In this document: in pieces, positions 53,325-62,601 of the stretch | How positions within the stretch are numbered: position 1 is the stretch's first letter | How the letters are laid out: every line of letters starts with the position of its first letter | Assembly: GCF_001422245.1 (NCBI RefSeq) | Contig: NZ_LMMM01000017.1 | Span: forward strand, 67,541-131,540 | Length of the DNA stretch: 64,000 nucleotides | Reading direction: 5' to 3' | Source: Rhizobium sp. Leaf262 | Lineage (GTDB): Bacteria; Pseudomonadota; Alphaproteobacteria; Rhizobiales; Rhizobiaceae | The notes under the pieces: generated by a model | Databases searched by the model: none | The model's input: only the letters and a program-made list of their open reading frames with translations | What the model was told of the DNA's origin: nothing | Made by a program: the position numbers and the translations under genes

Positions 53325-54389
53325 TTAGGGAAAAAGACGTTGCCGCCGGTCACCCGCATCGAATAAATGTACCGCGCCCTGACCAAGAGATATCCTTTGG
53401 AAAGAGCCGACCTCGAACCATGGCCGCTCGCGCAGAACCGCCGAGACCAGTTGGCTGCCGAGCTTCAGTTCGAGAAAGGTTTCCGAACCGGTCGGCTCGA
53501 TATTCTCGACGGTAGCTTCGAGTGACCCTTCCGGGCCGAGGGCGATTTCTTCAGGGCGCTTGCCGATGAGCAGCTTCTGGCCTTCTCTCGCCCCTCCCGG
53601 TGCGGTGAGACCGGAGGCCTGACCGCCCTCCAGCACGAGCTGGCCGGCGGATACGGTCGCCGGAAACAGGTTCATCGCGGGCGAGCCGATGAACTGGGCG
53701 ACGAAGGCGTTGAACGGCCGGTCGTAAAGCTCGAGCGGAGTGCCGATCTGCTCGATGCGGCCTGCCTGCATGACGACGATGCGGTCCGCCATGGTCATCG
53801 CCTCGACCTGGTCATGCGTCACATATACCATCGTCGTTCCCAAGCGCCGGTGCAGGCTCTTGATCTCGCCGCGCATCTGGACACGCAATTTTGCGTCGAG
53901 ATTGGAGAGCGGTTCGTCGAAGAGGAACACCTGCGGATTGCGGACGATCGAGCGACCCATGGCGACGCGCTGTCGTTGGCCACCGGAGAGCGCCTTCGGC
54001 TTGCCTTGCAGCAGGCTTTCCAGACCGAGGATCTCGGCGGCCTCGCGCACCTTCTTTTCCTTCTCGGCCTTGCTGGCGCCAGCGAGCGTCATCGAGAAGG
54101 CCATGTTTTCCTCGACGGTCATATGCGGATAGAGCGCATAGTTCTGGAAGACCATGGAGATGTCCCGGCTCTTCGGCGGCAGTGTGTTGACCACCTTTCC
54201 GCCGATCGAGATCGTACCGCCGGAAATGTCCTCCAGCCCGGCGATCATCCGCAGCAGGGTGGACTTGCCGCAGCCCGACGGCCCGACCAGAACGACGAAT
54301 TCGCCGTCGCCGATCGCCGCGTCGATGCCATGGATAACCTCGGCACTGCCGAAACGCTTTGCAACCTTGTCGATTGTGACGCTTGCCAT
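53325..54389 (-). CDS. UgpC/MalK-type ABC transporter ATPase (orphan)
   Basis: A 354-residue ATPase of the CUT1 sugar-importer class. Walker A GPSGCGKST is at residues 36-44, Q loop in MVFQNYALYPHMTV, signature LSGGQRQRVAMGRS, Walker B VFLFDEPLSNLDAKLR, and switch VTHDQVEAM. A regulatory TOBE/OB domain occupies residues about 235-354. No permease or binding protein is adjacent. The start (ATG at 54389) almost abuts a truncated Tn3 transposase, and the frame continues open upstream only as antisense of it. The gene was probably cut from its operon by Tn3-linked rearrangement; whether it is still expressed is doubtful. Confidence 0.93.
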   Translation of the reverse strand: MASVTIDKVAKRFGSAEVIHGIDAAIGDGEFVVLVGPSGCGKSTLLRMIAGLEDISGGTISIGGKVVNTLPPKSRDISMVFQNYALYPHMTVEENMAFSMTLAGASKAEKEKKVREAAEILGLESLLQGKPKALSGGQRQRVAMGRSIVRNPQVFLFDEPLSNLDAKLRVQMRGEIKSLHRRLGTTMVYVTHDQVEAMTMADRIVVMQAGRIEQIGTPLELYDRPFNAFVAQFIGSPAMNLFPATVSAGQLVLEGGQASGLTAPGGAREGQKLLIGKRPEEIALGPEGSLEATVENIEPTGSETFLELKLGSQLVSAVLRERPWFEVGSFQRISLGQGAVHLFDAGDRRQRLFP

Positions 54390-54404
54390 GAACAACTGGT
54401 TGCG

Positions 54405-55430
54405 ACCGGCGTTCAGCTCAGCAATACGCTTGCAGATGAGCCTCTGGCCTATGTTGGACAGGGATATCACCGCTTCCGCCGCTATGCGCCGCGCATGTTG
54501 CGGTGCCTGAAACTCAAGGCGGCGTCTGTGGCTCAGCCCTTGGTGGTGGCAGCGAAAGCCATCGGCGAAATGCGAGCGTCCCCATCGACAGCCGAAACTT
54601 TCCTGCGGCCGAATTCGAAATGGCACCGGCATCTTCGAGCCCCAAACCAGGGCGACAACCGTCTTTGGGAAGTGGCGGTCCTGTTTCACCTGCGGGATGC
54701 TTTCCGATCCGGTGACATCTGGCTCGATCATTCGCGCCGATATGGCGATCTCAAGCAGGTCCTGGTGCCATTGACCACAGCACAGACGAACACCAGACTC
54801 GCCGTTCCCCTCGATCCGCAGCTTTGGCTGACAGATCGCAAGGCTCGGCTCGCCGATGGTCTGAAGAGGCTGGCACGCGCAGCGCGTGACGGAACAATCC
54901 CTCGTGGCAGCATTGAGGACGGAACCTTGCGGATCGACCGGCTGACGGCTGATGTTCCGGACAGTGCCGAGGAATTGATACTTGACCTCTATCGCCGGAT
55001 GCCGCCAGTTCGGATCACCGACATCTTGCTCGAAGTCGATGCTGCGGTCGGTTTTTCCGAGGCTTTCACCCATCTGCGAACCGGGGTTCCGTGCAGCGAC
55101 CAGATCGGTCTGCTCAACGTCCTGCTCGCGGAAGGGCTGAATCTGGGACTACGCAAGATGGCGGAAGCCACGAACACGCATGATTACTGGCAGCTCTCGC
55201 GCCTTGCCCGGTGGCATGTCGAAAGCGAGGGAATGGACCAGGCGCTGGCGATGGTGGTGGCTGCGCAGGCAAAGCTGCCTATGTCCCGGTTCTGGGGCAT
55301 GGGGACGACCGCATCGAGCGATGGCCAGTTCTTCCCTTCAGCCCGGCAGGGCGAGGCCATGAACATGGTCAACGCCAAATATGGAAATGAACCCGGTCTC
55401 ACATATATTACTGACCGGCGAATATCTCTG
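54405..55430 (+). pseudogene. tnpA: Tn3-family transposase fragment
   Basis: The plus frame reads LADEPLAYVGQGYHRFRRYAPRMLRCLKL...RSGDIWLDHSRRYGDLKQVL...PVRITDILLEVDAAVGFSEAFTHLRTG...MAEATNTHDYWQL...GTTASSDGQFFPSA...AKYGNEPGLTYIT. This is the middle of a Tn3-type transposase, including the first catalytic Asp (SSDGQ). It lacks the N-terminal DNA-binding part and the remaining C-terminal catalytic residues. Family members are near 1000 residues; about 340 remain. Similarity stops at about 55420, followed by unrelated codons to 55502. No terminal inverted repeats were found. Confidence 0.88.
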
Positions 55431-55523
55431 GCCCAACGCCGCAACAGCTTAGACCAGATGAGCCCCCAACCGGAACCGACCCCTGGAAGGCTACTTTCAT
55501 GATCGTTGGTTCGATCGGCTTGC

Positions 55524-55559
55524 GCTCACTTGGATATTAATATACTACTTCCTGTGAGC
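55524..55559. promoter_or_regulatory. Inverted repeat upstream of the GntR gene
   Basis: GCTCAC (55524-55529) and GTGAGC (55554-55559) flank an AT-rich centre with the palindrome ATATTAATAT (55534-55543). It lies 69 bp before the GntR start and may contain the promoter and an operator. Confidence 0.4.
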
Positions 55560-55627
55560 CAACGGGAGGGGCTAAGGGTGAAGTATAACTTAGGCCACAT
55601 GATCGCTGACATGCGCAGGATGACGCG

Positions 55628-56398
55628 ATGAGCGAAGCCCGCAAGAAGCGCTCGATCGCCGGTGTCACTTACCCCGCCTATGAGCGCGCAGCCGCCCCAC
55701 GCGCTGCAACTCTGATTTACGACACGCTACGCAACGACATCATTTCACTGCGTCTCAAGCCGATGGACCTTCTCAATGAGAAAGAACTGCAGGCACAGTT
55801 CGGCGTCAGTCGCACACCAATCCGCGAGGCGATCCTGCGCCTTTCCGACGATGGGCTCGTTGACGTCTTTCCGCAAGCAGGGACCTTTGTTTCACGAATT
55901 CCACGCAGGGCACTTTATGAGGCGATCCTAGTGCGCAAGGCACTGGAGGATACGATCGTCTCTATCGCCACCGAGAAGATAACGCCGGCCGGCATTCGCT
56001 CACTGGAGCGCAATCTAGATGATCTCAGAGCCTGCGTGCGTGACGGTAATTTCGACTCCTTCCACGTTGTTGACAACGATTTTCATAAGCTGATCAGTGA
56101 TATCGCCGGCTTCCCTGGTATGTGGGCGATCATCCAGCAGGTGAAGGTTCATTCCGATCGCTACCGCCTGCTGACACTGCCGCAGGAAGGGCGTCTTGCG
56201 CGCGTCATCGAGGAGCATTCGGGAGTAATCGACTGTATGAAGGCCGGCGACAAGGCCGGTGCAGCCGCCGCCATGGGCTTTCACCTCGGCAAGTTGCTCG
56301 GCGAAGTCGAGAAGGCCGTGTTCTGGGATCCGAACTATTACATCGAGGATGCAAATTCTCCGCTGGCATCCAAAAAAGAGAAGGAGAAAAATCAATGA
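55628..56398 (+). CDS. GntR-family (FadR/FCD subgroup) regulator
   Basis: A 256-residue protein. The N-terminal winged helix is LIYDTLRNDIISLRLKPMDLLNEKELQAQFGVSRTPIREAILRLSDDGLVDV. The FCD helical domain has metal-type residues in VVDNDFHKLIS, EEHSGVIDCM and GFHLGKLLGEV. FCD regulators typically sense sugar acids or other carboxylates. Its stop overlaps the kduI start as ATGA, and it heads the operon kduI-permease-permease-ATPase-binding protein. This suggests it represses that operon until a uronate-type ligand binds. Confidence 0.93.
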   Translation: MSEARKKRSIAGVTYPAYERAAAPRAATLIYDTLRNDIISLRLKPMDLLNEKELQAQFGVSRTPIREAILRLSDDGLVDVFPQAGTFVSRIPRRALYEAILVRKALEDTIVSIATEKITPAGIRSLERNLDDLRACVRDGNFDSFHVVDNDFHKLISDIAGFPGMWAIIQQVKVHSDRYRLLTLPQEGRLARVIEEHSGVIDCMKAGDKAGAAAAMGFHLGKLLGEVEKAVFWDPNYYIEDANSPLASKKEKEKNQ

Positions 56399-57231
56399 CG
56401 ATTGATGTCCGTCATGCGTCCCATCCAGAGGCCGTTCGCGACTACGACACTCAAACGCTACGCCGCCATTTTCTAGTTGAGACGATTTTCTCAGGCGGCG
56501 AGATTCGGCTCACCTATTCGCATTATGACCGAATGGTCATTGGTGGCGTGACGCCGCTCGGCGAAAGCCTGACGCTTGGCGCACCGAACCAAATCGGTCA
56601 GGAGACCTTCCTGGCGGAGCGGGAACTAGGCGCGCTGAACGTCGGTGGCGCAGGCCGAATCATTGTCGATGGCAAGAGCCATGCGCTGGCGAAATATGCT
56701 TGCCTCTATGTTGGAAAGGGTGCCAAGGATGTCCTCTTCGAGAGTGACAACGCTGGCACCCCGGCAAAATTCTACCTTGTCTCTGCGCCGGCGCATCAGG
56801 CGCATCCGACGGTTCTCCTGACCCGCGACAACGCCCGCCATCTGGTCACAGGCGAGGCGGCGACCGCCAACAAGCGCTCGATCTACCAGTTCATTCACCC
56901 GGGAGTCTGCCAGTCCTGCCAGCTGACCATGGGCTTCACCATGATCGAGCAGGGTAGCGTCTGGAACACAATGCCATCGCACACCCATGACCGGCGCATG
57001 GAAGCATATCTCTATTTCGACCTGGAAGCCGATCAGCGCATCTTTCACTTCATGGGCGAGCCGCAGCAGACCCGCCACATGCTGATCGCCAACGAGCAGG
57101 CAGTCCTCTCTCCGTCCTGGTCTATCCACTCGGGTGTCGGCACCAAGAATTACAGCTTCATCTGGGCGATGGCCGGTGACAACAAGAGCTTCACCGACAT
57201 GGACCACATCGCCATCGCGGATCTGAGGTAA
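56395..57231 (+). CDS. kduI: 5-dehydro-4-deoxy-D-glucuronate isomerase
   Basis: A 278-residue KduI, the same length as the E. coli enzyme. It converts 5-keto-4-deoxyuronate (from unsaturated pectin, heparinoid or other uronates) to 2,5-diketo-3-deoxygluconate. The zinc site is seen in MPSHTHDRRMEAYLYF (two His and a Glu) and SWSIHSGVGTKNYSFIW (His). Further family marks are YDRMVIGGVTPLGE and CQSCQLTMGFT. AAGGAGAAAAATCA precedes ATG at 56395, which overlaps the regulator's stop. No kduD, kdgK or lyase gene is in the window, so later steps are elsewhere. Confidence 0.95.
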   Translation: MTIDVRHASHPEAVRDYDTQTLRRHFLVETIFSGGEIRLTYSHYDRMVIGGVTPLGESLTLGAPNQIGQETFLAERELGALNVGGAGRIIVDGKSHALAKYACLYVGKGAKDVLFESDNAGTPAKFYLVSAPAHQAHPTVLLTRDNARHLVTGEAATANKRSIYQFIHPGVCQSCQLTMGFTMIEQGSVWNTMPSHTHDRRMEAYLYFDLEADQRIFHFMGEPQQTRHMLIANEQAVLSPSWSIHSGVGTKNYSFIWAMAGDNKSFTDMDHIAIADLR

Positions 57232-57360
57232 GACGGGCTGCCCTGTTCCTAACACGGGAAGCATCGAACGACGTTCACGGTACCGTCATCCCCGTCGATG
57301 ACGTCTGGCTCACATAATAAAACATTGGCACCGGAAAAACCCGGAGCGCAGGGAGGAATT

Positions 57361-58044
57361 ATGAATTATCAGTTCGATTTCGGGGCACTGTTGCCCTACT
57401 GGCAGGACTTTCTATCCGGTGCTCTGACGACAATCGAGATCACGGTGTTTACGGTTATCATCGGCATGGCGATCGGTGTAGCCTGCGCTATTGGCCGCCG
57501 TTCGAACTCAGCCATCCTGCGAAGCATTGTCAGCATCTATATCGAGACGGTTCGCAACACGCCGTTCATCGTCCAGATATTCTTCATCTTCTTCGGCCTG
57601 TCGTCGATCGGTTTCCGGTTGCCAATCATCGCGGCCTCAGTATTCGCGATGGTCATCAATGTCGGGGCCTATACCGCCGAGATCGTTCGCGCCGGCATGG
57701 ATTCTATCCATCCTAGCCAAATCGAGGCCGCAGAAGCGCTAGGTCTTTCGAAGCTCCAAATCTACCGCGACATCATCCTTCTGCCGGCGATCGAGCGCGT
57801 CTATCCCGCACTCTCGAGCCAGTTCATTCTGATGATGCTGTCAACCTCGATCTGCTCGCAGATCTCGGCTGAGGAGTTGACGGGCATTGCTAACAACATC
57901 CAGTCGAACACCTTCCGCTCGCTGGAAACCTATTTCGTCGTGGCGCTTCTCTACATCGCGATCACCTATCTGATGCGTGCTGCCTTTTTCGGGCTTGGCC
58001 TCATCGCATTCCCGCGCCGCCGCCGGCTCGGGCTCGGCGTGTGA
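57361..58044 (+). CDS. Polar amino-acid-type ABC permease (first)
   Basis: A 227-residue HisM/GlnP-type inner-membrane permease with about five helices. The PAAT signature is SIYIETVRNTPFIVQIFFIFFGL and the ATPase-contact EAA loop is EAAEALGLSKLQIYRDIILLPA. GGGAGGAATT precedes ATG at 57361. It forms a heterodimer with the permease encoded from 58052. Though the family carries mostly amino acids, the operon links it to KduI, so a uronate or similar acid may be the substrate. Confidence 0.92.
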   Translation: MNYQFDFGALLPYWQDFLSGALTTIEITVFTVIIGMAIGVACAIGRRSNSAILRSIVSIYIETVRNTPFIVQIFFIFFGLSSIGFRLPIIAASVFAMVINVGAYTAEIVRAGMDSIHPSQIEAAEALGLSKLQIYRDIILLPAIERVYPALSSQFILMMLSTSICSQISAEELTGIANNIQSNTFRSLETYFVVALLYIAITYLMRAAFFGLGLIAFPRRRRLGLGV

Positions 58045-58051
58045 GGTGATG

Positions 58052-58705
58052 ATGCTCGGCGCTTTCTCGACCAATCACCTTTTCTACCTGCTCGACGGCC
58101 TGCTCTGGACGGTCGTGCTCTCCGCGCTCGCCTTCATTCTTGGCGGCCTTGCCGGCTTTTTCGTCATGCTGGCCCGGATATCGCGCTTCCGCTGGCTACG
58201 GCGCACGGCGCTCATCTATATTCAGATCGTCCAAGGCACACCGCTGCTGATCCAGATGTTCCTGCTATATTTTGGGCTTGGCGTGTTCGGCGTCTCGGTG
58301 CCGCCGCTGGTCGCCGCCGGTCTCGGAATGATGGTCTATTCGAGCTCCTATCTCGGCGAGATCTGGCGCGGCTCGGTGGAATCCATCGCCAAGACCCAAT
58401 TTGAAGCTGCCGAATGCCTTGGGCTCTCGCGATGGCAGGCACTGCGGGACGTCATCCTGCCACAGGCGCTGAAAATCGCCACGCCACCGACAGTCGGTTT
58501 CCTTGTGCAGCTCGTCAAGAACACCTCCCTCGCATCCGTCGTCGGCTTCTTGGAGCTGACGCGTGCAGCGCAGGTCATCAACAACTCCATGTTTCAGCCG
58601 TTTCTGGTCTTCGGCATTGCAGCGCTTTTCTACTTCTGCGTCTGTTTTCCGCTGTCGGTCTGGAGCCGTTCGCTCGAGAGGAAACTCAATGCCGGCCGTC
58701 GTTAA
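58052..58705 (+). CDS. Polar amino-acid-type ABC permease (second)
   Basis: A 217-residue permease starting MLGAFSTNHLFYLLDGLLWTVVLSALAFILGG. It has the PAAT segment LIYIQIVQGTPLLIQMFLLYFGL and the EAA loop EAAECLGLSRWQALRDVILPQA. GAGGTG lies just before two adjacent ATG codons (58049 and 58052); the second has better spacing. It follows the first permease by a few bases and overlaps the ATPase gene by 17 bp, so the three are co-translated. Confidence 0.92.
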   Translation: MLGAFSTNHLFYLLDGLLWTVVLSALAFILGGLAGFFVMLARISRFRWLRRTALIYIQIVQGTPLLIQMFLLYFGLGVFGVSVPPLVAAGLGMMVYSSSYLGEIWRGSVESIAKTQFEAAECLGLSRWQALRDVILPQALKIATPPTVGFLVQLVKNTSLASVVGFLELTRAAQVINNSMFQPFLVFGIAALFYFCVCFPLSVWSRSLERKLNAGRR

Positions 58706-59417
58706 ACTCACCAATGTCGTCAAGCGCTTCGGTGTCCTGGAGGTGCTGAAAGGCGTCTCGTTCGAGATCAACACCGGCGAAGTGGTTGCGCTGATCGGCC
58801 AGTCCGGTTCTGGCAAGAGCACGGCCCTTCGCTGCATCAACCGGTTGGAGACGATCCAGGACGGAACGATAGAGGTCTGCGGCCATCACGTACAAGATCC
58901 GGAGCTAGATTTGAGGGAGCTGCGCCGCGACATCGGCATGGTGTTCCAGAGCTACAATCTCTTCCCGCACATGACGGTTGCCGAAAACATTATGTTGGCA
59001 CCGCGTCGTGTCAAGTCGATGCATAAGGACGAGGCGTTCCAGATCGCGAGGGAGGTTCTCGCCAAAGTTGGCTTGTCGGAGAAGATCGATAATTATCCCG
59101 AGCAGCTTTCGGGTGGCCAACAGCAGCGCGTGGCGATCGCCCGCTCGCTCGCCATGCAGCCGAAGGTGATGCTGTTCGATGAAGTGACCTCGGCGCTTGA
59201 TCCGAAGCTAACGGGCGAGGTGCTGCGCGTTATGGAAGATCTTGCGCGGGGTGGCATGACGATGATCGTCGTCACTCACGAGATGGGCTTTGCCAAGCGG
59301 GCAGCCAACCGCGTCATCTACATGCATACCGGAAAAGTTTGGGAGACGGGAGGGGCTGATATCCTCTCAAATCCGCAGACGCCGGAATTAAAGGAATTCA
59401 TGGCCGAAGAGCTCTGA
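58689..59417 (+). CDS. Polar amino-acid-type ABC ATPase
   Basis: A 242-residue GlnQ-type ATPase. Walker A is GQSGSGKST, Q loop MVFQSYNLFPHMTV, signature LSGGQQQRVAIARSLA, Walker B VMLFDEVTSALDPKL, and switch VTHEMGF. GAGAGGAAACTCA precedes ATG at 58689, inside the end of the permease gene. It powers the transporter formed by the two preceding permeases and the binding protein encoded next. Confidence 0.95.
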   Translation: MPAVVKLTNVVKRFGVLEVLKGVSFEINTGEVVALIGQSGSGKSTALRCINRLETIQDGTIEVCGHHVQDPELDLRELRRDIGMVFQSYNLFPHMTVAENIMLAPRRVKSMHKDEAFQIAREVLAKVGLSEKIDNYPEQLSGGQQQRVAIARSLAMQPKVMLFDEVTSALDPKLTGEVLRVMEDLARGGMTMIVVTHEMGFAKRAANRVIYMHTGKVWETGGADILSNPQTPELKEFMAEEL

Positions 59418-59476
59418 ATCCATGGAGGAGTGCCTGCGCCAAGCGCGGGATTAGGTAAACGAGAGAGGAGTCTCAT

Positions 59477-60274
59477 ATGCCGACAAGAATAATTTCGAAA
59501 CTGGCACTTATCGCTGGAGCTGGCCTGCTGGCCTTTGCATCCGCCGCCAATGCCGACGTGCTTGATAATATCAAGAAGGCGGGCAAGGTGCGAATCGCAG
59601 TGGCGATGGGCACCCCCGAATATTCCTTCGTTGATGAAAACCTGAAGCCGACAGGCTCTGACGTCGAAACCGCCAAGCTGATAGCCAAAGATCTGGGCGT
59701 CGAGCTCGAACTGGTGGAAATCACAAATGCTGCGCGCGTTCCCTCGGTACAGACGGGCAAGGCTGACATGGTGGTTTCTTCGCTCGGCATCACAGAGGAA
59801 CGCAAGAAGGCGATCGATTATTCGGTCCCTTACGCGACGCTCGCTCTCGTCGTTGCTGGCCCGGCCGACGTCGCGATCAAGGATTATGCAGATCTCGACG
59901 GTAAGCGCGTCGGTGTGACCCGCGCGACGACCAACGACCAGGACATCACGGCAAAGGCAAAGGGTGCCGATGTCGTCCGCTTCGAGGACGACGCGACACT
60001 GATCACTTCTGTCGTCTCCGGCCAAGTCAATATCTTGTCCAGCCAGTCGGCGGTCATCAACGGGATCAACAAGAAGATGACGAGTAATCTTTTGCAGGTG
60101 AAGTTCACTCAGAAGGAAACCAATCTTGGCATCGGGATTCCGAAGGGTGAAACCGCGCTGAAAGGCTGGCTCGACGGATGGGTCAAAACCAATTTCGACA
60201 ATAAGGTGTTGCGCGACATCTATCGCAACTACCACAATGCCGAGTTGCCCGACGATCTGACATCGCGCCAGTGA
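59477..60274 (+). CDS. Periplasmic binding protein (SBP family 3) with altered ligand site
   Basis: A 265-residue binding protein. The signal peptide is MPTRIISKLALIAGAGLLAFASAANA, and the mature protein runs to GITEERKKAIDYSVPY. The carboxylate-binding Arg (R109) of amino-acid receptors is kept. In the second lobe, GQVNILSSQSAV aligns with the usual GRVDA...D segment, so the Asp that holds the alpha-amino group is Gln190. That argues for a carboxylate ligand without an alpha-amino group. It follows the transporter ATPase by 59 bp; GAGAGGAGTCTCAT is the ribosome site. Confidence 0.92.
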   Translation: MPTRIISKLALIAGAGLLAFASAANADVLDNIKKAGKVRIAVAMGTPEYSFVDENLKPTGSDVETAKLIAKDLGVELELVEITNAARVPSVQTGKADMVVSSLGITEERKKAIDYSVPYATLALVVAGPADVAIKDYADLDGKRVGVTRATTNDQDITAKAKGADVVRFEDDATLITSVVSGQVNILSSQSAVINGINKKMTSNLLQVKFTQKETNLGIGIPKGETALKGWLDGWVKTNFDNKVLRDIYRNYHNAELPDDLTSRQ

Positions 60275-60284
60275 TGAAGTGAAG

Positions 60285-60308
60285 CGCTGGGGTCGAAGGG
60301 CCTCAGCG
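60285..60308 (+). terminator. Candidate terminator after the kduI transporter operon
   Basis: CGCTGGGG (60285-60292) pairs with CCTCAGCG (60301-60308), one position being a G-U wobble, around 8 nt. ACTTTC follows, a weak T-tract. It lies 10 bp past the binding-protein stop. Confidence 0.45.
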
Positions 60309-61113
60309 ACTTTCGGGGGTGATAAACTATCTGCATACTCGACACCGTCCGTAATGCCGGTGAGCAAGATAGCGAAGGAGCCTGCGACTATTCACGTCCA
60401 TTGATTGTAAGATGCCTCCACATGTGGAAGGACCAGGATACCATACGGAACTAAGCTGGTTAGGCGCACAGAACTAGATTCGGACGGAAACTTGGACCAC
60501 CCAGGAGGTAGTTCATGTATTCGCGCTCGGACGCTGGCGCAAAGGTGTTGCGGTGTTTCATGGATGGGGCAGCACTCATGACCGAGCGGCTCATTCCGCC
60601 AGCTGTATAACGTCGGGTGGCATAGACGTAGCCGATCGGATACTTCGTGGGCAATTCCTCTCCACCGCAAAGAGCAAGGACCGCGACTTGCTTCAACCAA
60701 TCGGATAGTCCGGACGGCAGGATCGACCGACCATTGAAGTCCTCGTTTCCGGTAAAGATTCTCGAACCCATGCATTTAAAGTCCAACGACCTGGCTAAGC
60801 CAGCGTCTTATCGTCGTTGAGATATAGCGGTGATAAGTGCGGCAGCGCTCAAGCGCCGCCTGTTTCTGGGGCTCTTAAAACCTCGGTGCGCGAGCCATCC
60901 AACCAATGCGCAGACCTCCTGGTGGTCCAAGTTTTCGTCCGAGTCCCTTCTTTGCTCTATCGGATTAGTCCTCGACGGAAATCGAGATGCAAGGCTCTCC
61001 TCTGACTTTTTGAGGGTGGTAAAATGCAGATCAAGATTGTTACTTATCGCTCCAGCTCGTGCATCCCTTTGGCAAAGGCTGCGTTCCTACCACTACGAGC
61101 AGTAAAAACAGCA
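60309..61113. other. 805-bp gap with one doubtful minus-strand frame
   Basis: A minus frame at 60460-60786 (about 108 residues, from a TTG) reads LSDWLKQVAVLALCGGEELPTKYPIGYVYATRRYTAGGM and looks protein-like, but I recognise no family and it has no ribosome site. It may be a gene fragment. The rest shows nothing. Confidence 0.4.
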
Positions 61114-62601
61114 TTAAGTGCCACGAGCAATCCGGCCTTCGCTCATGTAGAGGTGCCCCATGACCCTCATCCCAGATAAGGCTGTCACCTTCCGCGTCCC
61201 GATGGACCGGAACTCTTCAGACACCGGCTCGATCTTGACCGGCGCATCCATTGTCAATTCCCGCAACACGCGGCCTGTCATTGTCCGCGGCTGTGGAATA
61301 CCGAGCAGCGACAGGATGGTTGGCGCGATGTCGGTGATGGCACTTGGCGTCGTGGAAACCCTTCCTCGTCCCAGTCCTGCCCCGTATCCGGCCAGAACTG
61401 CAGACAGTTCGCCCCGATGTAGACCGCCGTGGGTGCCGCCGCCCGGGCGCAGATTATAGTCTCCAGCATCGTAATACACCGAACCCATATCGCCGGCCAC
61501 GTCATCGTCCACCGTATTCCCGAGATGGACGAACAGATCGGGAGCACGGGCACCGCCGGCACCGAGTAGCTCCAAAGCCAAGCTTCCCTCGACACGACCG
61601 TGGTTGCTCGCAGGCGCTCCCGCGCAGCTGAAGGCTCCACCGAACCATTCCTGCTCCGTCATGAAGCTCGCCACCTCTTGCAACAAGATGGGATCGTCTT
61701 TCCTCAGCCAGATGCCGGCGGCACGCCCTGGTCGCACCAGCATGTCGGTCGCCGGGTCTGCGAATGAAGCAGCCGCCTTGAACCCGGCTGCACATAAAGA
61801 ATCCGCGACGGAAACCAGACCGCCGATCGTGACGTGACCATGGTCGGAGACCACCAAAAGCGCAATGCTGTCGCGTTCGGGCTGCGCCTCGCGCCAAGCC
61901 ATAAGTGCGCCGACGACTTCATCGCAATGCTGCATCTTCTCGCGCAGCTGATCGGATCCCAGTCCGTAGAGATGCGCCGCGCTATCCACTTCAGTGCACC
62001 ACAGGATGTTGACTGCCGGTTTGCTGTAAGGCCATACTTCCTGCTCGAAGACCTTCAGAGCAGCCTTCGGGCCATCTGCGGACACGCCCCCTGCTGGAAT
62101 CTTCAGCGAGCGGTGGACACGCGCTGCAAACGCATGCGGATGGGCCGTCTGAGGATGGCGGACATTAAACCCGACTTGATCGCGCTTGGCACCTCTCCAG
62201 TTCAGGGCGGGCAAGACGCCGGGCCCGCTCGACGCGATGACCGCGAAGGGTCTGCCAACGCGGCGGAGCGTTTCCGACAGTGAAATCGCTTCAACCAGCT
62301 TTCCTTCAAGCCGCTCATCGGCCGCGTACCAATCATGCGTCGTCTCGGTGAATATTTGCTCAGGGAACCCGTCACGTACATAGAACTGATTTCCGGCGAT
62401 CCCGTTGATCTCAGCGGCAGAGCCTGTTGCTAGGGCGGTTAGCGCACCGCGAGTCTCGCTCGGAAACACCGTCTTATGATGGGTGCTCCACGTGCCGGCC
62501 CGCGCCAAGTCGACAAGGTTGGGCATCGTTATGTCATCGACCAGATCTGGTCGCAGTCCGTCGATCCCCATGACCACGACGTGGCGTACCTCATTGGGCA
62601 T
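61114..62601 (-). CDS. Alkaline-phosphatase-fold phosphodiesterase/nucleotide pyrophosphatase
   Basis: A 495-residue enzyme of the type I phosphodiesterase/nucleotide pyrophosphatase group. The metal Asp is in VVVMGIDGLRPDLV, the nucleophile region is KTVFPSETRGALTAL, further metal ligands are in WCTEVDSAAHLYG and VVSDHGHVTIGG, and the final His is in GGGTHGGLHRGEL. No signal peptide is seen, so it is probably cytosolic. Its ATG overlaps the DeoR gene's stop by 11 bp. The family cleaves phosphodiesters or phosphonoacetate-type bonds; beside an ABC importer gene it may act on the imported organophosphorus compound. Confidence 0.9.
   Translation of the reverse strand: MPNEVRHVVVMGIDGLRPDLVDDITMPNLVDLARAGTWSTHHKTVFPSETRGALTALATGSAAEINGIAGNQFYVRDGFPEQIFTETTHDWYAADERLEGKLVEAISLSETLRRVGRPFAVIASSGPGVLPALNWRGAKRDQVGFNVRHPQTAHPHAFAARVHRSLKIPAGGVSADGPKAALKVFEQEVWPYSKPAVNILWCTEVDSAAHLYGLGSDQLREKMQHCDEVVGALMAWREAQPERDSIALLVVSDHGHVTIGGLVSVADSLCAAGFKAAASFADPATDMLVRPGRAAGIWLRKDDPILLQEVASFMTEQEWFGGAFSCAGAPASNHGRVEGSLALELLGAGGARAPDLFVHLGNTVDDDVAGDMGSVYYDAGDYNLRPGGGTHGGLHRGELSAVLAGYGAGLGRGRVSTTPSAITDIAPTILSLLGIPQPRTMTGRVLRELTMDAPVKIEPVSEEFRSIGTRKVTALSGMRVMGHLYMSEGRIARGT

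Noticed and set aside
54390-55073. In-frame upstream extension of the ABC ATPase gene
   Set aside because: It reads antisense through the Tn3 relic and adds 228 residues without similarity to ABC proteins; ATPases of this type begin at the MASVTI start.
53814-55502. A 562-codon open frame on the plus strand
   Set aside because: Its first third is antisense to the UgpC-type ATPase, which has far better motifs; only the part from about 54405 is a real (transposase) relic, so I annotated that as a pseudogene.
60460-60786. A 108-codon minus-strand frame
   Set aside because: It looks somewhat protein-like but starts at TTG without a ribosome site and I know no family; mentioned only as a possible fragment.
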